64,000 nucleotides of DNA. It comes from Tupaia tana. Taxonomy: Eukaryota > Chordata > Mammalia > Scandentia > Tupaiidae. The notes under the pieces are model-generated. The model saw only the letters and a list, made by a program, of their open reading frames with translations, searched no databases and was not told the DNA's origin. The stretch lies in assembly GCA_026018925.1 (NCBI GenBank), contig JAKSZU010000016.1, forward strand, positions 77,448,059 to 77,512,058. Reading direction: 5' to 3'. The position numbers and the translations under genes were made by a program. Shown here piece after piece: positions 10,858-21,837 of the stretch (position 1 is the first letter of the stretch; every line of letters begins with the position of its first letter).

Positions 10858-11410
10858 CTATGTGTTTGTTGAGCAATTACATTGCCTCTTTCAAATCTTC
10901 TACCACTCTTACAGAGAGCTGTTTTTCTCTCCATTTTATAGAAACTCAGAAGGGTTAAGTAAATTGTTTTACGATCACGCAGCTACTCAGTAGCAAAACT
11001 AGGATTTGAGCCTAGGGGGAATTTTTTTGTTTTTTCCATTAAAAAAAAAATGTTGTCAAAAGGTGCATACACTTACTGGAGAGAGAGAGAGAAAGAGAGA
11101 GAGAAAGAGAAATCACTCCCCATGGGGAAAGGTCATGCTGCAATTTCTTCTCCACTTGGTTTTTTTTTTTCGGAATTTTGGGTGTGCACACACACACAAG
11201 CCTAGCATGTTTCTTAAGGTGCCGGGTCCAGGTCTTGAACGGCGAAGTTGGCCATGTAGGATTCACCCACCTTAAACAGTGCCACAGGCTGTCTGAAAGC
11301 CAAGTGCTTTTAATATCACAGCTCATGCCATATTGTTTCCACATCCTTTCTCCCCATCCTGTAGATGAGGACAATGAAGGCAAGGATGCAGAAGCAATGG
11401 TTTTATATTA
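10858..11410 (-). mobile_element. MIR SINE, minus strand, split by a SINE
   Basis: Left 10858-11020 ('ttgttgagcaattac', 'ccattttatagaaactcag', 'cagctactcagtagcaaaac'). The part at 11291-11410 may be the flank or a second ancient piece ('cctgtagatgaggacaatg'). Confidence 0.6.
11021..11290 (-). mobile_element. tRNA-derived SINE inside MIR
   Basis: Minus-strand copy with a GA microsatellite (11080-11110), 'ccccatggggaaagg', 'gggtgtgcacacacacac' and a degraded head. Confidence 0.8.
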
Positions 11411-12134
11411 GACCCATCAATGTGTTTCTAAAACATTTGTCACAGAGGGTAGAAGCTGACATCACAGTGTGTCTATAAGCTCCTCAGAAGGCAGGACAAG
11501 TGACCTGGAATTGTCCTCTCAGCTTTTAAGTTTAGAGTTTCCGTTTCTGTGATAGCTTCTGAAAAGACCTACAAAGTAGATTGTTTAAATAAAACTGAAA
11601 ACCAAACTAAATCAACAAATATTTATTGATTCCTTAACATGCTAAGATTCACAACTCAGAAAAGAGTCATATATTATTTCTCCTGAGTCTGCTTTTAGCT
11701 AAGATGGAGTCACAGGCATCAGATTTATCCTTGCATTTGAAGTAACTATAAAAACCTAACAAGATGTAACAAGCAGTGGTTTTAAAGACAGTGGACGACA
11801 GGTAATGAAGAATGGTGACTCCTGTGAGATGGGAAATAAACAAGTGTAGCCCTGTGATTCTTACTGTCTTGACAGAGTTCCCACGATGCAGCTGAAGCAG
11901 GGGGAACCCCGGAGGAGTCTTCCAAACTCTTACAGTTGACAAGGTAGACCTGTGAGGAAATCCTAAGAAGCTAGAGTTTGCAGGCTAGAGTACCAGAGAG
12001 AAGAGCGCTCTGCAGAGGGTCCCCTCCAGTATTGAGCCCAATTCTGCACAGCTCCAAGGTTTAAGGAAGCTAAGCCTGGCAAGAGAAACATTGAAAAGGA
12101 ATAGAGGCAACACATTTCAGGGACCCCAAGTGGA
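11411..12134. other. Mostly unassigned DNA
   Basis: Only a weak L2/MIR-like phrase near 11607-11640 ('aaatcaacaaatatttattg'). Nothing else recognised. Confidence 0.4.
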
Positions 12135-12247
12135 AAGAAATCTGTTGATGATAATGTGTATGGTAATATCTTTGACTGAACCAATATACAGTGTATTCAT
12201 GTTAGGAAAATTCATCTGGTATGCTGTAATGATACACAGTAATTGAA

Positions 12248-12281
<34 letters not shown>
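12135..12281 (+). mobile_element. Short L1 3' end with 31-A tail
   Basis: The extreme 3' UTR of the local L1 family ('ttgatgataatgtgtatgg', 'tacacagtaattgaatgt'), ending in an uninterrupted A run at 12251-12281. Related ends lie at 15712, 47186 and 62100. The perfect long tail suggests a relatively young insertion. Confidence 0.85.
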
Positions 12282-12282
<1 letters not shown>

Positions 12283-12889
12283 AACAGTAACAATAAAAAG
12301 GTTTTAATTAAAAACTTTTTAAAGTATTAGAGGAAACAGTACCAGTAATTCACACAGGGCCAGAAACAGTGCCTGTTTTTACGGGACTGGAAACCTCATG
12401 ATTTAAGCGGCATGGGATACAGTTCTTCTAAAGGGTCTTACCTTAGTACTGGTAATGTTGTAAATCTTGGCATAGTAGGGGACAAACATAAGCCTCCAGA
12501 CAAAAGAGCATCATAAACATGTCCCCTACTTCTTGCCATATACATTGCATTGCCACAGTAATTGGGAAGAAATTGGGGAAGATTATAACATCATTGCACT
12601 TAAAATCTTAGTGAACAATTTCTTTTTTTTTTTTTCTTTTTTTTTATTATCATCATATTCTTCTTTATATTACATTGAATTACATATAACTTTACATTGT
12701 ATTACATTACTTTTTCAAAAGGGAATGCCATGCATGTCAGTCAGTACAGAGACATTAATCTCCCCGCTTCAACATTCAATATCTTTTCTATGTTTTCCCC
12801 AATCATTATTATTATTCTAATTATTTTTTAAGACAGTCCATCGCTATTTCTCATGTTCTTTTGAGCCAAGCTTACCTCAGGATGAAGAT
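12282..12889. other. Unassigned, with T-rich tract
   Basis: T-rich segment at 12620-12650 and AT-rich sequence to 12830, possibly an eroded antisense L1 tail. No gene. Confidence 0.4.
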
Positions 12890-13105
12890 GCTGTTTAAGG
12901 GTTGTTTTGTTTTAGTTTATTTCATCCATGAGGAAGAGCACCCCAATGGGCCTTGATGCTATGATCTGCCCCTGTCTGCAGCTAGCCCTGCATCACAGGT
13001 AAGCACAAGCCCAGCGTACTCGGGGAGTTTCCGGACTTACACCTTCCCAAGGGTCATCGTGGGATTGCCTCGCAGTGCACTAAGTTTTAACCATGTCCCA
13101 CATCG
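12890..13105 (-). mobile_element. tRNA-derived SINE, long-body variant, divergent
   Basis: Read on the minus strand: head near 'cactgcgaggcaatcc', 'aaactccccgagtacgctgg', then 'gggcagatcatagcatc'. It belongs to the same subfamily as 1712-1936. Confidence 0.65.
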
Positions 13106-13148
13106 GACCCCAAGGATGACTTTTAGAAAAACAAATAAACAGATTTAG

Positions 13149-13416
13149 GGGACCAGCAGTTAGCATAATGGCTATGTCGCTGGGCTCCCACTAGTCGACC
13201 GCAGTTCGCATCCCGGACCCAGTGGCTTAAAACTCACGCCGGGTGCATGTGCGTGCATGCCCAAGATCCCGAGAGGACGAGAGGAGAATGGAGGAGAAGG
13301 GATTGCGGCGTGACCATCCCCCCTGGGGGGGTAATTTCTCGCTTCCTGTCTCTCTGTCTCTCTCTGTCTGTCTGGCGAGCACACGCGCCCTATAGCAAAA
13401 ACCTCTCCAAAAAAAA
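13149..13416 (+). mobile_element. Young full-length tRNA-derived SINE (reference copy)
   Basis: The clearest copy of the dominant family, about 268 bp. It has a tRNA-derived head with Pol III A and B boxes, then a body with 'cttaaaactcacgccggg', a GT/GC-rich 'gtgcgtgcatgcccaagatc', 'gaatggaggagaagggattg', the near-palindrome 'ccccccctgggggggt', (tgtctctc)n, and 'gcgccctatagcaaaaacc' before the A-rich tail. A perfect 24-bp TSD flanks it (13125-13148 and 13417-13440). Such SINEs are transcribed by RNA polymerase III and mobilised by L1 proteins. From memory the family resembles colugo CYN SINEs, reported as tRNA-Ile-derived. I could not compare it with a database. Confidence 0.95.
13161..13213 (+). 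promoter_or_regulatory. Internal Pol III promoter (A and B boxes) of the SINE
   Basis: A-box-like 'tagcataatgg' at 13161-13171 and B-box-like 'agttcgcatcc' at 13203-13213 lie about 31 bp apart, as in a tRNA gene. Other copies have the better B box 'ggttcgagtcc'. Confidence 0.7.
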
Positions 13417-13440
13417 AGAAAAACAAATAAACAGATTTAG

Positions 13441-14274
13441 AAGGCAAATCACAAACCTGGACACTAGATTATATCTCAAACAACTTTTGCAAGGAGTTTA
13501 CAGAGATCTCTTTCTATAGAGCAAATGATAAGCTCTATAGTAATTTTTTTAAGTGTAGGTTGTTCATTTTCTGTCATGCACCCTTTGAAAAAGAAAGTGC
13601 ATAGGAATTAAAGTTTTCCAGCATTCTTTTTAACATACAGCACTCCAGTCAGAATACAATATTATAAATACGAATTAATCAGTATCACAAAGATATTTTT
13701 AATTTGATTTAATGAATATCCATGAAGTACCAAAGGATTGTCTATATGCTGGCAGAATAAAAGATACAAGGGAAATAAATGATTCTTACTCTCAAAATTA
13801 TTGAGGCAGACTCTTCCAAGTAATATTAAACCTCGTGAATATCCACAGGTGTGAAATATTAAAAGCCTGCCTTCACCAGGATGCCTAAGCTCACAACACA
13901 CGTATATACCTATGACCCAAACCCAAGGCAGATATCATTAAGTGCTGGGACACCCTACAGATATGCAAGACAGGAAACTGATTAAGAAGAAACCACTTGC
14001 CCTCGGCCTTCAGACTGTCTCTTTCTGTTGTTTCTTTGTGACCTAAATAAACTCAAATTTTTAAAGCATTTCCAAGTCCCAAGTATTACTATCTTGGTTG
14101 ATTTCATGCCATTTACTTCCTCAAGAGAGAATAGCTCCCTCTTTGTTGGTTTTTGGCAACATTCACTCACTGAGTGCCTGCCTGCTCTTCTTCATCCTCC
14201 AGAGTAGTCACTGCTGTCACTGTCATCACCAGCCTGGTCATCACCATTTTCTGAAGACTGTCTATGAGCCAGAC
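13441..14274. other. Mostly unassigned, with an L2-like patch
   Basis: About 13690-13810 resembles antisense L2 3' end ('tgaatatccatgaagtacc' to 'cttactctcaaaattattg'). The rest is unrecognised. Confidence 0.4.
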
Positions 14275-14480
14275 TAATAACAAAAACTGAGACTAGGTTT
14301 TAAGGCTGTATTAAGTATTTTTCATTCCTTATCTCAAATTCTTAGAACGGTCTAAATGGGTAGTTATTTTATCTCCATTTTATGGATAAAGAAACCAAGA
14401 TTAAAAGAGGCAAGTAATTTACCTAACTTCTCCTAATAAAACTCAGAATTCAAACCCATAGGCTATGACATCATAGGAAA
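14275..14480 (-). mobile_element. MIR SINE, minus strand
   Basis: 'ccattttatggataaagaaacc', 'aggcaagtaatttacc' and 'actcagaattcaaacccata' follow the reverse-complement MIR order. Confidence 0.75.
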
Positions 14481-15214
14481 AGTCATGCTTCATAATGCAC
14501 AAAAATGATTTTTCTCGGTCAGTTTGGGTTTTCCAAAATCCCTGACCATAAACATTGGCAGAGGAATTATTTATTTTCTGTTATTGTGACTGGAGTCAGT
14601 GCAACATTTTGCTCATAAGAATTTGAACCATAATTCTAGAAGTCATTTGAGAAGACTGAAAAATCTTTTCGTTCCTATTCAGAAATGTTCAGCCAGCATT
14701 AAAAATATTACTGCAGTTTTGTGTGGCTTGCCTATTTTTTTTTTTCCTTGATAAATTTTGTGTCCTGATGGTTTCCTAACTAACTGACTTTTCAGTGAGC
14801 ATTTCCATTTGGGTTTCTTTTGTGGTGTGCAGACGGTAATAAAATAAAGCTGCCACTTCCGTCCTTGCTTTTAACTTTCGTCACTACACATCATAAATAG
14901 TGTAGGAGTTCTCACAAGGGACTCCTGGGGTATATATAAATTGCTGTTATTTCTGTGGTTTACCACTTGGACCTGAAGTGATTTATCTTTGCACAACTGG
15001 GGGTTGCTGCAGAATTCATCATCTGAGTGGAGGATGAAAGCCAACGGGCTTGTGTTCATTGAGCAGCTAACTGCGAAATACAAAGCTGGGCATCCAGTAG
15101 CTAAATGTGAAACGCCTGGTAGGCATGAGGTCGGGTTAGGTCTGATTAACTCACAAATGAATGTGCCCAGTGGATGCATCCCTGGAAACCACAGCTGCTA
15201 ATAAATTATTACAA
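14481..15214. other. Unassigned DNA
   Basis: No recognised gene or repeat. Overlapping frames on both strands near 14870-15200 show no family resemblance. Confidence 0.4.
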
Positions 15215-15310
15215 AATGCAAGCATCTTGAGGGTAGGATTCTTGTGTATCTTGTTCATCATTCAGTCTCCAGATTCATGCCTGACACGGAAAAGATACTC
15301 AGTTCACGTT
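15215..15310 (+). mobile_element. L2 3' end, plus strand
   Basis: 'agcatcttgagggtaggattc', 'atcttgttcatcattcagtc' and 'catgcctgacac' match the terminal L2 3' UTR. Confidence 0.6.
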
Positions 15311-15410
15311 TCTACAACATCTTATTATAAAAATTTTCCAAACATCGCAATCAAAAGACTTTTACAGTGAAAAAATATATACTCACTGCCTAGACTGTAC
15401 CATTTTATTT

Positions 15411-15608
15411 GGGGCTCAGACAGTGGCTCAGCAGGAGAACATGACACTCTGCAAGGCTGACCTACATGGGAGGATCCACATACACATTCTCCCTGAGTAC
15501 ACCAGGAAGGTGCCGTGACCCGGGGCAGGTCGATGCTAGAAGTGGATTGCCAGGATCTACAACCTGTTGGGGGTGCTGTCTTCCTGTTCGTTCTCTGTTT
15601 CTCTCTCC

Positions 15609-15670
<62 letters not shown>

Positions 15671-15700
15671 CTCTTGTTCATGGAAGAAAGAAAATAGACT
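15411..15700 (+). mobile_element. tRNA-derived SINE, long-body variant with CT expansion
   Basis: Plus-strand copy: 'ggggctcagacagtggctc', 'ccctgagtacaccaggaag', 'cctgttgggggtgctgtc', then an expanded pyrimidine tract and 'ttgttcatggaagaaag'. Confidence 0.75.
15601..15666. repeat. C-run plus (CT)n microsatellite
   Basis: Twelve C then about 24 CT units within the SINE body. It produces artificial Leu/Ser and Glu/Arg frames on the two strands. Confidence 0.95.
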
Positions 15701-15711
15701 TTTAAAAATTT

Positions 15712-15915
15712 ATTCTATAAAATCAGAAAAAAGGTATTAATGAAAAAAATTTAACACAAAAATGAAAAGTTATTTGTTAATGGTAAAGTATATGGCAATA
15801 TCTTTGACTTGACTAATATGCATTGTATTCATGCTGAAAAAAACCCATCTTGTACACTGTAAAGATGTATAGAGATTAAATGTAAAGTTAAAAAATGTCA
15901 AAAAAGTGAATAAAA
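15712..15915 (+). mobile_element. L1 3' end, plus strand
   Basis: 'gttatttgttaatggtaaag', 'tgcattgtattcatgctg' and 'gtacactgtaaagatgtat' match the L1 3' UTR seen at 19329-19801. 5'-truncated. Confidence 0.75.
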
Positions 15916-15954
15916 GTAAATAATAAGTTTTAAAATGTTTTATTTGCTTCATTA

Positions 15955-16126
15955 CATACCTATCCTGTGATCTACCTTATTTTCAAAGCATTTCAAAGTA
16001 AATTGCAAACAACAGTACAGTTCTCCCTAGGTACTTCAGTAAACATATTATTAATTTCGGTTCAATATTTATTTGCAGATTTTTCACTTAACGAAAATGT
16101 ATATACAGCATAGTGTACAAATATTA
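15955..16126 (-). mobile_element. Ancient L1M 3' end fragment, minus strand
   Basis: 'attttcaaagcatttcaaagtaaattgc' type sequence followed by 'tacttcagtaaacatatt' resembles antisense L1M 3' UTR. A SINE cuts it on the right. Confidence 0.5.
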
Positions 16127-16136
16127 AGAGGACATT

Positions 16137-16391
16137 GGGACCAGCTGTTAGCGTAATGGCTATGTCGCTGGACTCCCATGTAGTCAACCGTGGTTCGCGT
16201 CCCAGACCCGGTGGCTTAAAACTCACGCAGGGCGCGTGTGTGTGCGTGCCCAAGTCCCAAGAGGAGAATGGAGGAGAAGGGATTGCAATGTGGTCATCCC
16301 TCCTGGGGGGTGATTTCTCGCTTTCTGTCTGCCTGTCTGTCTCTGTCTGGCGAGCGCACGCGCCCTATAGCAAAACCCTCTTAAAAAAAAA
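16137..16391 (+). mobile_element. Young tRNA-derived SINE with perfect TSD
   Basis: Full-length copy with A box 'tagcgtaatgg' and B-box-like 'ggttcgcgtcc'. An 11-bp perfect TSD lies at 16126-16136 and 16392-16402. Confidence 0.95.
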
Positions 16392-16407
16392 AAGAGGACA
16401 TTTCCTG

Positions 16408-16798
16408 GGTATTATGGAAAGATAATATGTTAAGGTTCAAACCCCCAGTACCTTAGAATGTGATTCTATTTAGAGACAAAGTCTTTAAAGAGATCATTAA
16501 GATTAAATGTGTTCATTAGGGAGGGTCCTAACCCAAAATCACTGGTCTCCTTTAAAAGAAGAGGAGATTAGTAAAAACAGTCACACAAACGGAAGACCAT
16601 GTGAAGACAGAGAGAGAAGACAGTCCTCTATAAGCCAAGGCTTGGAACTGATCTTTTCCCCACAGCCCTCAGAAGAAACCAGCCCTCCCATACTTTGATC
16701 ACTGACTTCTAGCCTCCAGAATGACAAAAAAGTAAATTTCTGTTGTTTAAGCCATCCAGTCTGCTGTATTTTGTTATGGCAACTCTAGCCAGCTATTA
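16408..16798 (+). mobile_element. MLT1-type MaLR solo LTR, plus strand
   Basis: Follows the MLT1 LTR: 'cccccagtaccttagaatgtg', 'tctttaaagagatcattaag', 'ggaagaccatgtgaagacag', 'gcctccagaatgac', 'aatttctgttgtttaagcc', 'ttttgttatggcaactctagc'. Non-coding ERVL-MaLR LTR. No internal region nearby. Confidence 0.85.
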
Positions 16799-16804
16799 AT
16801 AATA

Positions 16805-17425
16805 CACTGAGTTGTGACAAATATGTTCACCTGTGTAACGCAAATGTTTATCAAGATACAAAACATCATTATCCCCTAGAACATTCCCTATACTCTTCCC
16901 AGTCAATCTGTAGCCCAGATATTACTTGGAATTTTTATTCTCTCAGTTGGTTTTGTTCATTCTTGAACTCATGAAAATTAAATTAAGCACTTACATACAC
17001 TTTTATGTAAGGTTTCCTTCATCTGGCATGCTTTTGAAATTTACCCATGTTTTCCCATGTGTAAGTAGTTTATTCCTTTTTATTGCTAAATAACATTTTA
17101 TTATGTGGATGTAACACAGTTTATATATACATTCTCCTATTGATATCTACCTAGACTCTAATTTTTTAATATTATTGATAAATTGGTTTGAATATTCCAA
17201 TACAAGTTCTTTCTTAAATATTTGTTTTGATTTCTCTTGGATAAATATCTAAGAATGGAAGTCTGGATCATATGGGAGGTGTATGCTTAGTTTTATAATA
17301 CACAGCCTAAACATTTTCTAACATGGTCTCACCATTTTGCATCCTCACCAATGATGTTGGAGGCTTCTGTTTGTTCTACATTCTCATTAAATTTAGCATT
17401 ATCATAATAAACACTTGATGAGTAT
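16805..17425 (-). mobile_element. Ancient L1M, minus strand
   Basis: Reverse complement of an old L1 3' end: 'ttcattctt', 'tttattgctaaataac', 'ttggataaatatctaag', 'ggatcatatgggag', 'caccattttgcatcctcacc'. No coding left. Confidence 0.8.
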
Positions 17426-17524
17426 ATAAAATTGAACTGTCTTCACGTAACTATGCCCTGAATTTCTTTGGGGAGATCTCAAATGGAAGAACCAATTTGG
17501 CTTTTGTTGTTTTCCTCACAGAGG

Positions 17525-17775
17525 AGAGTATCTGACACAATGAGATCGGGGGGCTTTGGAGGTGGATCATCTGGGTGCAATTCACTTAATAGCTGCGTGA
17601 TCTAGGCAAGCCCTTTCACTCTCCTTTCAGCTTCAGTTTTTGTATGTGTCACAAGAAAATAACACCCACATTACAGGAATAGTAGAAGACAAAATAAGGA
17701 AATACATTTCATATTTCTTAGCACTGAGCCTGACCATAGTAGGAGAGCTCAGAAATCAATGCTTTATGACAAAGA
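17525..17775 (+). mobile_element. MIR SINE, plus strand
   Basis: 'ggtggatcatctgggtgcaattc', 'ttaatagctgcgtgatctagg', 'agccctttcactctcc' and 'cacattacaggaatagt' follow MIR. Confidence 0.7.
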
Positions 17776-17934
17776 TCTCTCATTTTGCATATTTTCTCTT
17801 GATCCTCTTGTTCCTGTATCTCCTCCAGTTTGATCCTATATTCTTTCTCACATCCTTTTCCTCCTCCCTGTAGAACCATAGAATCATTGGTAAGAATAGA
17901 TCACATCCAGTAGATGAAGGCATCCTTAGAAGAG

Positions 17935-18290
17935 GTCAAGGGAACTAAGCCACAGAAAAAGAACTAAATTTGAATTCAAGTCCACTTCTTTTTCTTTGAG
18001 AGAGACAAGGACAGCACCTCCACCAGAGTATGCCATGATCCACCCCCAGCTTCAACTAACCTAGTTCATGGGCACATGCGTCCCTGGCATAATCAGGGAA
18101 GTCTCTGAACACAAAATCAGAACTTCACTTCTTATTAGTTATGACACTGAGGACAGATGAGTCTTAATTTTCTTATCTGCAAATTGTGAATAACAACATC
18201 TTGTCCTATGAGGTTGTTGGTTAAGTCAAGTAAAATAATTGTTTAAAACACCTACCATAGAGCCTGGCATACAGTAGTTGGCCTTGAAAT
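17935..18290 (+). mobile_element. MIR SINE, plus strand, split by a SINE fragment
   Basis: Left 'aaatttgaattcaagtcc'. Right 'cttattagttatgacactg', 'ttttcttatctgcaaattgtg', 'tagagcctggcatacagtag'. The short phrase 'cacttct' is repeated at both edges of the insert. Confidence 0.7.
17992..18118 (-). mobile_element. tRNA-derived SINE fragment
   Basis: 'gagagagacaaggacagcacc', 'gccatgatccacccc' and 'agggaagtctctgaac' match the minus strand of the long-body subfamily. The head is missing. Confidence 0.65.
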
Positions 18291-19224
18291 GTGATTTCTG
18301 TTCTCCCACAGGCCTGAGGCAGAAGGCACATTCTATGCTCAAGGTACACACCTCTCTGCCCACTCTCAGATCTGCTCCTGATATATTTGGGGCTGCCAGA
18401 CACTCACGAACTATTATCTGCTCTCTTCAGATCTTGCTACTCACATTGTTGATATCCGTTTGAGCATTTAGGAGCCAAGCCTCTTTGTGTGATCACCTCA
18501 AGCCCTGGGAGGAGAAAGCAATGTGTGCTGATTAAGAAACAGACTAGGACTAAAAGAAAAAGGGAAGAAGGAGGACCAGTGAGCAGCCTGTTCCATTTTA
18601 AGCCTCAAAGAAAAGATCTCAGGAAGTGCCCTCCCCCATGCTCCTTCCCTATCATCTTGTCATTAAAGCCTTAGAGATCCATTCAGGGCCTCCCTTCTCT
18701 CTTCAATTAAAGATAAAGCAACGTCTCTTCATGTTTAACAAATTATTTCCGTGAAATGAAAATAAAAGCCCTTTATTCAATGATCATTCTATTTTATTAT
18801 TATTATTAACCACTGGTTGACTCGTGTTAATTGAGCTCTTCTAGATAAAAGGTTAACATTTCTTAATGTAGAAAATCACTAAACCATTTAGTAATGTGCA
18901 GAATATGTTCACTGTGTTTTGCCAGTTAAAGAAGCATTGCAGAGAGGGGCTCGTGGTGGTCAGAAGTCATCTCAGGAAGAGGGAAGAGGTCCACCACTAC
19001 TCACCAGTTCCTTAATGCACCGTGTTCGTTCTAAATGAATTCTTAAATTTACGCTTCTCTAAGTTGCCCAAGACTTTTACCGTGATGAATGCCTGAAGTC
19101 TCCTAGGCTCATAGATTTTCACTAGATAATTAGGAAATGGGAAAGATGAATCTCTTCCAAATTGTATTCTTGGGTAGTCAAAATAGTTTAAGTTGCTGGA
19201 GAATTTACATACATGGCAGGGTGG
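18291..19224. other. Unassigned DNA
   Basis: No gene or repeat family recognised. AT-rich around 18720-18900. Confidence 0.4.
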
Positions 19225-19890
19225 AAGGTTTTGGAAGCCAAATACTACATTCAAATACCAGCTTTAAGCTTGTGAACTCTTGAAGTCTCAGTTTCCTCAT
19301 CTGCGAAGTGTAACAATAAAACCAATTGGATTGAACAAAAACGTGGCACATATACACTATGGAATATTACTCAGCCATAAAGAACAAGACCCTGTCATAT
19401 GATACAAAGTGGATGAATATAGAAGACTTCATATGAAGCAAAATAAGCCAGACTATGAAAGATGAACATTGTATGTTCCCACTCAATCTATACCAAATGT
19501 CCTCACTCTATGGCAGAAAACCAAAAGATTCAAAGATGATAATAGCAGGGAGGGAAAGCATAGATATCAGAGACTGTAGGAGAGTGGGGATCGCTAGCAG
19601 GGAATGGGCAGGAAAGGCTTAGGGGAAAAAAATTTTAGCAGACTCAAGAGCATAAAGTTCTGTTGAAAGTAATATATATGGTAATGCCCAAGGAGGCATG
19701 ATTTCATTATCATGCACTGCATGCATACTTTGAAAAACTATATTGTACACTATGAAGATGTACAACAATCAAATGTAAATAAGAAATTATAAAATTTTAG
19801 AAATAAAACCAACTGAAAAGAGTTGTTTTGAAGATTAGAGATGATACATATAAAGCAGCCAACATGATACATCTCGAGTGCTCTCAACAG
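19225..19890 (+). mobile_element. MIR SINE, plus strand, split by an L1
   Basis: Left 19225-19314 ('gtctcagtttcctcatctgcg') and right 19816-19890 ('gttttgaagattagagatgatac') rejoin as one MIR when the L1 is removed. Confidence 0.8.
19329..19801 (+). mobile_element. 5'-truncated L1 3' end with TSD
   Basis: It begins in the last ORF2 codons ('ggcacatatacactatgg', 'ttactcagccataaagaac') and runs through the full 3' UTR to an A-rich tail. The TSDs (19315-19328 and 19802-19815) differ at one base. It is a useful plus-strand reference for the 3' UTR of this L1 family. Confidence 0.9.
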
Positions 19891-19904
19891 AGGTGTTATC
19901 TTGT

Positions 19905-19970
19905 CATCATTATCATCATCATCATCATCATCATCACCATCATCACCATCATCATCACCATCATCATTCA
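19905..19970. repeat. (ATC)n microsatellite
   Basis: Trinucleotide array of atc with some acc variants, directly right of the MIR. Confidence 0.95.
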
Positions 19971-19972
19971 GC

Positions 19973-20439
19973 AGAAAGATTGTGACCTCTAACTTGCAAG
20001 TAGATTAAATTCATGTCAGTACGTAAAAATTTTCCCCTGGGTCTTTTCTCTAAGAGTGGGCCAAACCCTATGTTTAATATAAGGACAGAGATGTATATAT
20101 TTTTAGTCTCTGTATAAAGATGAATCCCTTGTTTTTCATAATACATGTGAGTATTGTTCTCTCATTCCACTCACATGCGAGGGTGGTTTTGACCAAAGGC
20201 TAAAAATCTCAGGTACCCACAGGTACCAAATAGGTTTCATGAATAAGTGATAGCACATCTAATAGGGCAGCTACTATTCAATGCCAGCTGACTGCCACCA
20301 GGTGGGAATGTGCAGTGTTATCAGATATTCTTACTTCGATTTTTCAACTATTGGCAAATAATTTTTTAAAAAGCACTGTACAGATTAAATAAACATATCC
20401 AAGGGCCAAATTCAGCCCTTGGACAGCTAGTTAGGTGTT
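19973..20439. other. Unassigned DNA
   Basis: No gene or repeat recognised. Confidence 0.4.
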
Positions 20440-20595
20440 TAGTCTATAGAGTTAGTAAGAACTGTGTTCCAGTCTCAGCTCTATACCTCATCCAAATGAC
20501 CTAGGATATTGCCCAATCTCTTTATTAATTCAGCTGAATTGAGATTATACTCATAAATCCCTGAGCACAATGCCTGGCACATGAGTTTAATTAAC
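20440..20595 (+). mobile_element. MIR SINE, plus strand
   Basis: 'tgttccagtctcagctctatacc', 'gacctaggatattgcc' and 'agcacaatgcctggcacatg' follow MIR. Confidence 0.65.
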
Positions 20596-20786
20596 ACTAG
20601 TTGAACAAATTACTGCTATCTTAAAGTGAAAGGGCAAGTTGGAAAATATCAGACAAAAGTAACCTCAGCTGGTCTTACATGATTCATTGATAGTCCTGTT
20701 TTTATTTCTTAGTAATTTTACCAATAAATCTCCAAGAAATTGAGCCAGCCTTGTCTCTAAGAGCTACCTGTAAAAAAGATCTCTTG

Positions 20787-21038
20787 GACCAGCAGGTGAG
20801 ATAGCAGTTAAGGCTCTGGACTCCCACATGGCTGACAGCAGTTCAAAGTCCCAGACTCGGAGGCTTGAAACTCACAGTTGATGCATGTGCATGCATGCCC
20901 AAAATCCCAGGAGAATGGAAGAGAAGAGATTACAGTGTGGCCAACCCCTTTGGGAGGGGGTGATTTCTCACTTTATCTCTGTCCCTCTCTGGTGAGTACA
21001 CATGCCCTATAGTAAAAATCTCTCTGAAAAAAAAAAAA
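20787..21038 (+). mobile_element. tRNA-derived SINE
   Basis: Plus-strand full-length copy: 'ccagcaggtgagatagcag', B-box-like 'agttcaaagtcc', 'tgccctatagtaaaaatc', A tail. Related short phrases around 'gatctctt' and 'gtctcttt' flank it as a probable worn TSD. Confidence 0.9.
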
Positions 21039-21299
21039 GTCTCTTTCCTCCTTAAATACAACTAGGTTTGAAGAGGCCCCTAGTGAAGTAGTGAAGTTTC
21101 CTCAGGGAAATCTCTCTGTCCATGTTGTCATTCACTTTTGTCACTTTCTTCACTGACCTCCTAGGAAGCAGAGACACTGGAATTAAAATGCAGAAACAGT
21201 TCCCATGAGTGTTGATCCAGTTCCTCTGCAATTACAAGTGGAAGACAGAAGAGGAGAGACTGATATGGGGAGAGGAAAAGGTGATAAAGATCCCTCAAT

Positions 21300-21505
21300 T
21301 AGAATTCCTCAACCTCACACTACTGACATTGAGCCAGATAACTCTTTCTTATGGAGGGTCGTGTATTGTAAGATATTTAGTAGTACCCTTGACTTTCACC
21401 TCCTACATATCAATAGTGTGCAAAAACACATTCACCAGTCCTATCAACCAAAAGTATCTCCGGACATCAACACATGTTTTCTGGGGAGAAAACTCTTCCC
21501 CTAAC
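21300..21505 (-). mobile_element. MER5A-like hAT-Charlie non-autonomous transposon
   Basis: Matches the MER5A order read antisense: 'ctactgacattgagccagata', 'attgtaagatatttagtag', 'caaccaaaagtatctccgg', 'tctggggagaaaactcttcc'. MER5-type elements are short DNA-transposon derivatives without coding capacity. Confidence 0.7.
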
Positions 21506-21565
21506 TTTAACTTACAGGGAATTCATCAGTCCTGAAAATCTCCCTGCAATAAAATAAAGACCAGG

Positions 21566-21730
21566 TAGACTGACTCCATGGCCTGACGGTTAAGAGAACC
21601 AATACCACATGGTCAACTGTGGAGTTTAAATCTCAGCCCAGGATGCTTGAGAGATATACATGCGTATGCCCCAGATCTTGACAAGATAGAGAAATGGAAC
21701 AGAAAATATTGACTATACACCACTGGGAAA
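21566..21730 (+). mobile_element. tRNA-derived SINE, old partial copy
   Basis: 'gactccatggcctgacggttaag' (A-box region), 'ggtcaactgtggagtttaaatc' (B-box region), then 'gccccagatcttgacaag'. The tail is eroded into A-rich sequence. Confidence 0.65.
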
Positions 21731-21837
21731 AAAATGAAAAAAAGATTAAAAATAAAAATAGAAAATAAATAACAAGCATAGGAGAAAACCCTAGAATGAA
21801 TGTTTTAGTACAAAAGAAGTAGAGGGGTCTTGGAGTG

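Noticed and set aside
13149-13225. tRNA gene candidate from A and B boxes
   Set aside because: The boxes belong to a SINE head. The acceptor stem does not pair and the SINE body follows directly, so it is not a tRNA gene.
15325-15705. Glu/Arg-rich and Leu/Ser-rich frames on opposite strands
   Set aside because: Both are products of the (CT)n tract inside a SINE.
19905-19970. Possible CRISPR-like regular repeat
   Set aside because: It is a plain (ATC)n microsatellite without spacers, in a mammalian genome.
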